In this document: positions 6,332 through 8,189 of the stretch, piece after piece | Position numbering within the stretch: the first letter of the stretch is position 1 | How the letters are laid out: every line of letters begins with the position of its first letter | Assembly (NCBI GenBank): GCA_011773795.1 | Contig: WVWW01000050.1 | Coordinates: forward strand, 1 to 8,189 | DNA from: Acidobacteriota bacterium | Lineage (GTDB): Bacteria; Acidobacteriota; Polarisedimenticolia; Polarisedimenticolales; Polarisedimenticolaceae | DNA length: 8,189 nucleotides | Direction: 5' to 3' | Program-made: the position numbers and the translations under genes | Notes under the pieces: generated by a model | Seen by the model: only the letters and a program-made list of their open reading frames with translations | What the model was told of the DNA's origin: nothing | Database searches by the model: none

Positions 6332-7736
6332 CGGGCTCGCTCTTCCGCGGCAGCTGTTGTCGGATCCGGGCGAGCATCAGGTTGGCCGCGCGCGCGTCTT
6401 CCGGGGCGAGGCTGACCGCTTGCAGAAGCACGGCCTCGGCCCCTTCGAGATCGCCCAGCTCCATCCGGGCGAAGCCCAGCTTGGACAGCACCTCGGCGTC
6501 CTCCGGATCCAGCCGACGGGCGTGCTCCAGACCGGCCGCCGCGGCCTCCCACTGCCTGAGCTGCAGGCGGCAGTCGCCGAGCGCGCGCCACGCCGCACGA
6601 TCGTTGGGCGCGAGGCGGACGGCCCGGTCGTAAGCGTCCGCGGCGGCGTCCAGCCTGCGTTGGCGCTGCAGGATGGACGCGCGGCGCCGGTAGGATGCGG
6701 CGTAGTCGGGGTTGAGCTCGATCGCGCGATCGGCATGCCCGAGCGCCCGATCGAGGTCGCCGAGAAACTCGTGCGCGCCGGCCAGGTTCAGCTCGGCCTC
6801 GAAGTGATCCGGGTAGAGCTCGCGCATCCGATCCAGCAACGCCAGGGCGTCGTCGGTACGGCCTGTCCTCAGGTAGGCGCGCGAGAGGCTGGAGAGTGTC
6901 CTCCGGTCGTCGGGCTTCTTGCGCAACAGCTGCTCCAGGACGGGAATCGCGGCATCGGGCTGCCCGCCGTCGGAGGTGCCTCCCGCCGCGGTGAGCAACG
7001 TGTAGTACTCGATCCGGTGGTTCAGCGCCTCCAGCGCCCACGGGTCGTGCCAGACGGCCTGGCTCTCGCGCCCCTTCATCAACTCGATCTCCGCGCGCTC
7101 CCATTGCCCGAGCTGCCGGTAAGCCTCACCCAGCAGGTGGTGGAGGTACGCATGCCGGGCACCCGCCGCCAGCAACTCTTCGAGGATTCGTGCGGCCTCG
7201 GCCGGTTCACCGCGGTTGAGCGCGACCCGCGCGAGCCCGGCCTGCGCGGCGACGTCGCGCGGGGCGACCTCGAGCGCCTCGCGGAACGCCCCGTCGGCTT
7301 CGTCGAGCCGGCCCAGTTCCAGCAGCAGAAAACCCCGGCGCCACCTCGCCGGGGCGTAGCCCGTTTCGAGGTCGCCGACCCGCATGAGCGAGCCGACCGC
7401 GGACTCGAGATCGCCGGCCTCGTTCTGCATCAACGCCAGGTGATACCAGGCGCGGGGCTGCTCCGGATCCAGCTCGACGGCCCGCGCGTAGCACTCGAGC
7501 GCGGGCTCGTAGATCTCGTGGGCCTCGTACAGCAGACCGAGCCCCATCCAGTTGCCCGGGCCCTGCGGCTGCCTGCGAAGCGCCGCCAGCCGCTGCTCGA
7601 TGCGGTCGACGAGGTCGGGGTCCATCTCCTTCAGGCGGTCGGGCACGGGCAGGCCGACGGGTGCGTCGAGCGGCTCGGGGGCGGCCGCGCAGGCGAGCAA
7701 CCCGAGCGTCAAGATGGAGAGCGACAGGAGTCTCAT
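6321..7736 (-). CDS. TPR-repeat lipoprotein
   Basis: This 471-residue protein starts with a clear lipoprotein signal: hydrophobic residues 3-12, then lipobox L13-L-A-C16, followed by A-A-A-P. From about residue 62 to 450 it is an array of about eleven tetratricopeptide units. Typical A-L-x-x-Y-x-x-A-x-x-L-x-P signatures end near residues 91, 158, 309, 343, 377, 411 and 445. A less regular insert lies around 222-262 (W-H-D-P-W-A-L, then a G-G-rich loop). TPR arrays are protein-binding scaffolds; this one would be anchored to a membrane facing the periplasm. The start is placed at 7736, rather than at in-frame upstream ATGs up to 7826, because the signal peptide begins there and the longer versions would overlap the upstream gene. 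There is no clear ribosome binding site; it starts 10 nt after the upstream stop and may depend on reinitiation. Its partner is probably the CRTAC1 protein encoded next, with which it overlaps by 11 nt. Confidence 0.92.
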   Translation of the reverse strand: MRLLSLSILTLGLLACAAAPEPLDAPVGLPVPDRLKEMDPDLVDRIEQRLAALRRQPQGPGNWMGLGLLYEAHEIYEPALECYARAVELDPEQPRAWYHLALMQNEAGDLESAVGSLMRVGDLETGYAPARWRRGFLLLELGRLDEADGAFREALEVAPRDVAAQAGLARVALNRGEPAEAARILEELLAAGARHAYLHHLLGEAYRQLGQWERAEIELMKGRESQAVWHDPWALEALNHRIEYYTLLTAAGGTSDGGQPDAAIPVLEQLLRKKPDDRRTLSSLSRAYLRTGRTDDALALLDRMRELYPDHFEAELNLAGAHEFLGDLDRALGHADRAIELNPDYAASYRRRASILQRQRRLDAAADAYDRAVRLAPNDRAAWRALGDCRLQLRQWEAAAAGLEHARRLDPEDAEVLSKLGFARMELGDLEGAEAVLLQAVSLAPEDARAANLMLARIRQQLPRKSEPDDR

Positions 7737-7746
7737 CGGTGACAGG

Positions 7747-8189
7747 TTACCGTGACGGGCGGACCGGGCGGCCGCGGATCGGTTGTTCCGCACGGAGAAC
7801 GATGTAGCGTTCGCTTCCCGCCGCACCGAAGGCGAAGGGCAGCGGTGCGGATAGGTGCGAGTAGCACCCCGCGCCGACGTCGAGGTTCATCGTCGAGAGC
7901 CAGCCGTGAGTCCGCACGTCGAGCGGCGCCAGCTCGCTCGCCAGGCGCGGATCCAGCCGGCGCACGTTCGTGTTGTTCGTCGGGAGCACGAGGACGTCGC
8001 CGGGCGAGACCTGCGGGTCCCGGATGTCGAACGGCCGGTGCCCCTGTTCCTGCATGTACCACTGGAAGCCCCAGTGACCCTGGAACCACACCTGCACGCC
8101 CTTGTCCCGCCAGTCCGCGTGAATCCTGTTCGCGGCGTCGCGCGCGGAGTTCGCCCAGGCGCCGTCGGCCAGGCCGACGAGCAGGGCCA
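7747..8189 (-). CDS. C-terminal part of a probable membrane glycosyltransferase (GT39/ArnT-like), truncated by the window edge
   Basis: The frame is open from the window edge to a TAA at 7747, giving the last 146 residues of a longer protein. A GTG at 8097 is internal, not a start. The visible part begins with a hydrophobic stretch (A-L-L-V-G-L-A), perhaps the end of the last membrane helix. A soluble domain follows with the aromatic motif V-W-F-Q-G-H-W-G-F-Q-W-Y-M, then P-x-D-V-L-V-L-P-type strands (S-P-G-D-V-L-V-L-P) and a terminal R-Y-I-V-L-R. From memory, a G-H-W-G-F-Q-[YFW]-Y motif occurs in the C-terminal domain of dolichyl-phosphate-mannose/ArnT-like glycosyltransferases of environmental bacteria. 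The assignment rests on that and on the membrane-like start, since the catalytic N-terminal half is outside the window. It stops 10 nt before the TPR lipoprotein and is probably the same transcription unit. Confidence 0.6.
   Translation of the reverse strand, partial: ALLVGLADGAWANSARDAANRIHADWRDKGVQVWFQGHWGFQWYMQEQGHRPFDIRDPQVSPGDVLVLPTNNTNVRRLDPRLASELAPLDVRTHGWLSTMNLDVGAGCYSHLSAPLPFAFGAAGSERYIVLRAEQPIRGRPVRPSR

Noticed and set aside
7737..7826. Longer N-terminus for the TPR lipoprotein starting at 7826.
   Set aside because: It would bury the clear lipoprotein signal and overlap the upstream gene by 80 nt in a basic, low-complexity stretch.

Overview
The window is high-G+C bacterial DNA, about two-thirds G+C by eye. 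All six recognisable genes lie on the minus strand, so transcription runs from high to low coordinates. No rRNA, tRNA, CRISPR array, transposase or phage gene is visible. Two Sec-exported CRTAC1-type (FG-GAP/VCBS plus ASPIC/UnbV) proteins, a TPR lipoprotein and a probable PMT-like membrane glycosyltransferase suggest a diderm, free-living environmental bacterium. Such proteins are common in Acidobacteriota, Planctomycetota, Myxococcota and related uncultured phyla. The phylum cannot be fixed from this window.

Layout in transcription order. (1) 8189-7747: C-terminal end of a probable GT39/ArnT-like glycosyltransferase, cut by the window edge. (2) 7736-6321: lipoprotein made of about eleven TPR units, starting 10 nt after gene 1 ends. 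(3) 6331-4666: CRTAC1-type seven-motif propeller lipoprotein of about 554 residues, interrupted by one extra base near 5804. (4) 4676-3273: exported serine hydrolase of the class C beta-lactamase/PF00144 family. Genes 2/3 and 3/4 overlap by exactly 11 nt with nearly the same sequence at both junctions, so genes 1-4 look like one translationally coupled operon. (5) 3272-2984: a 289-nt intergenic region with a good sigma70-like promoter and several dyads. (6) 2983-1712: RhlE-like DEAD-box RNA helicase with an arginine-rich tail. (7) 1685-15: a second intact CRTAC1-type protein of 556 residues, 26 nt after the helicase and probably co-transcribed with it.

The first operon reads as a cell-envelope module: a membrane glycosyltransferase, a TPR scaffold lipoprotein, a calcium-dependent propeller lipoprotein with a C-terminal ASPIC/UnbV domain, and an exported serine hydrolase. 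The pairing of TPR and CRTAC1 modules recurs in environmental bacteria, sometimes as fusions, but its role is poorly known. The helicase is a cytoplasmic housekeeping or cold-adaptation protein that happens to share a transcript with the second propeller protein.

The points most worth a second look are the single-base frameshift in the central CRTAC1 gene, the duplicated 11-nt coupled junctions, and the promoter region, whose -35/spacer may instead be a remnant of a REP-like mobile repeat.
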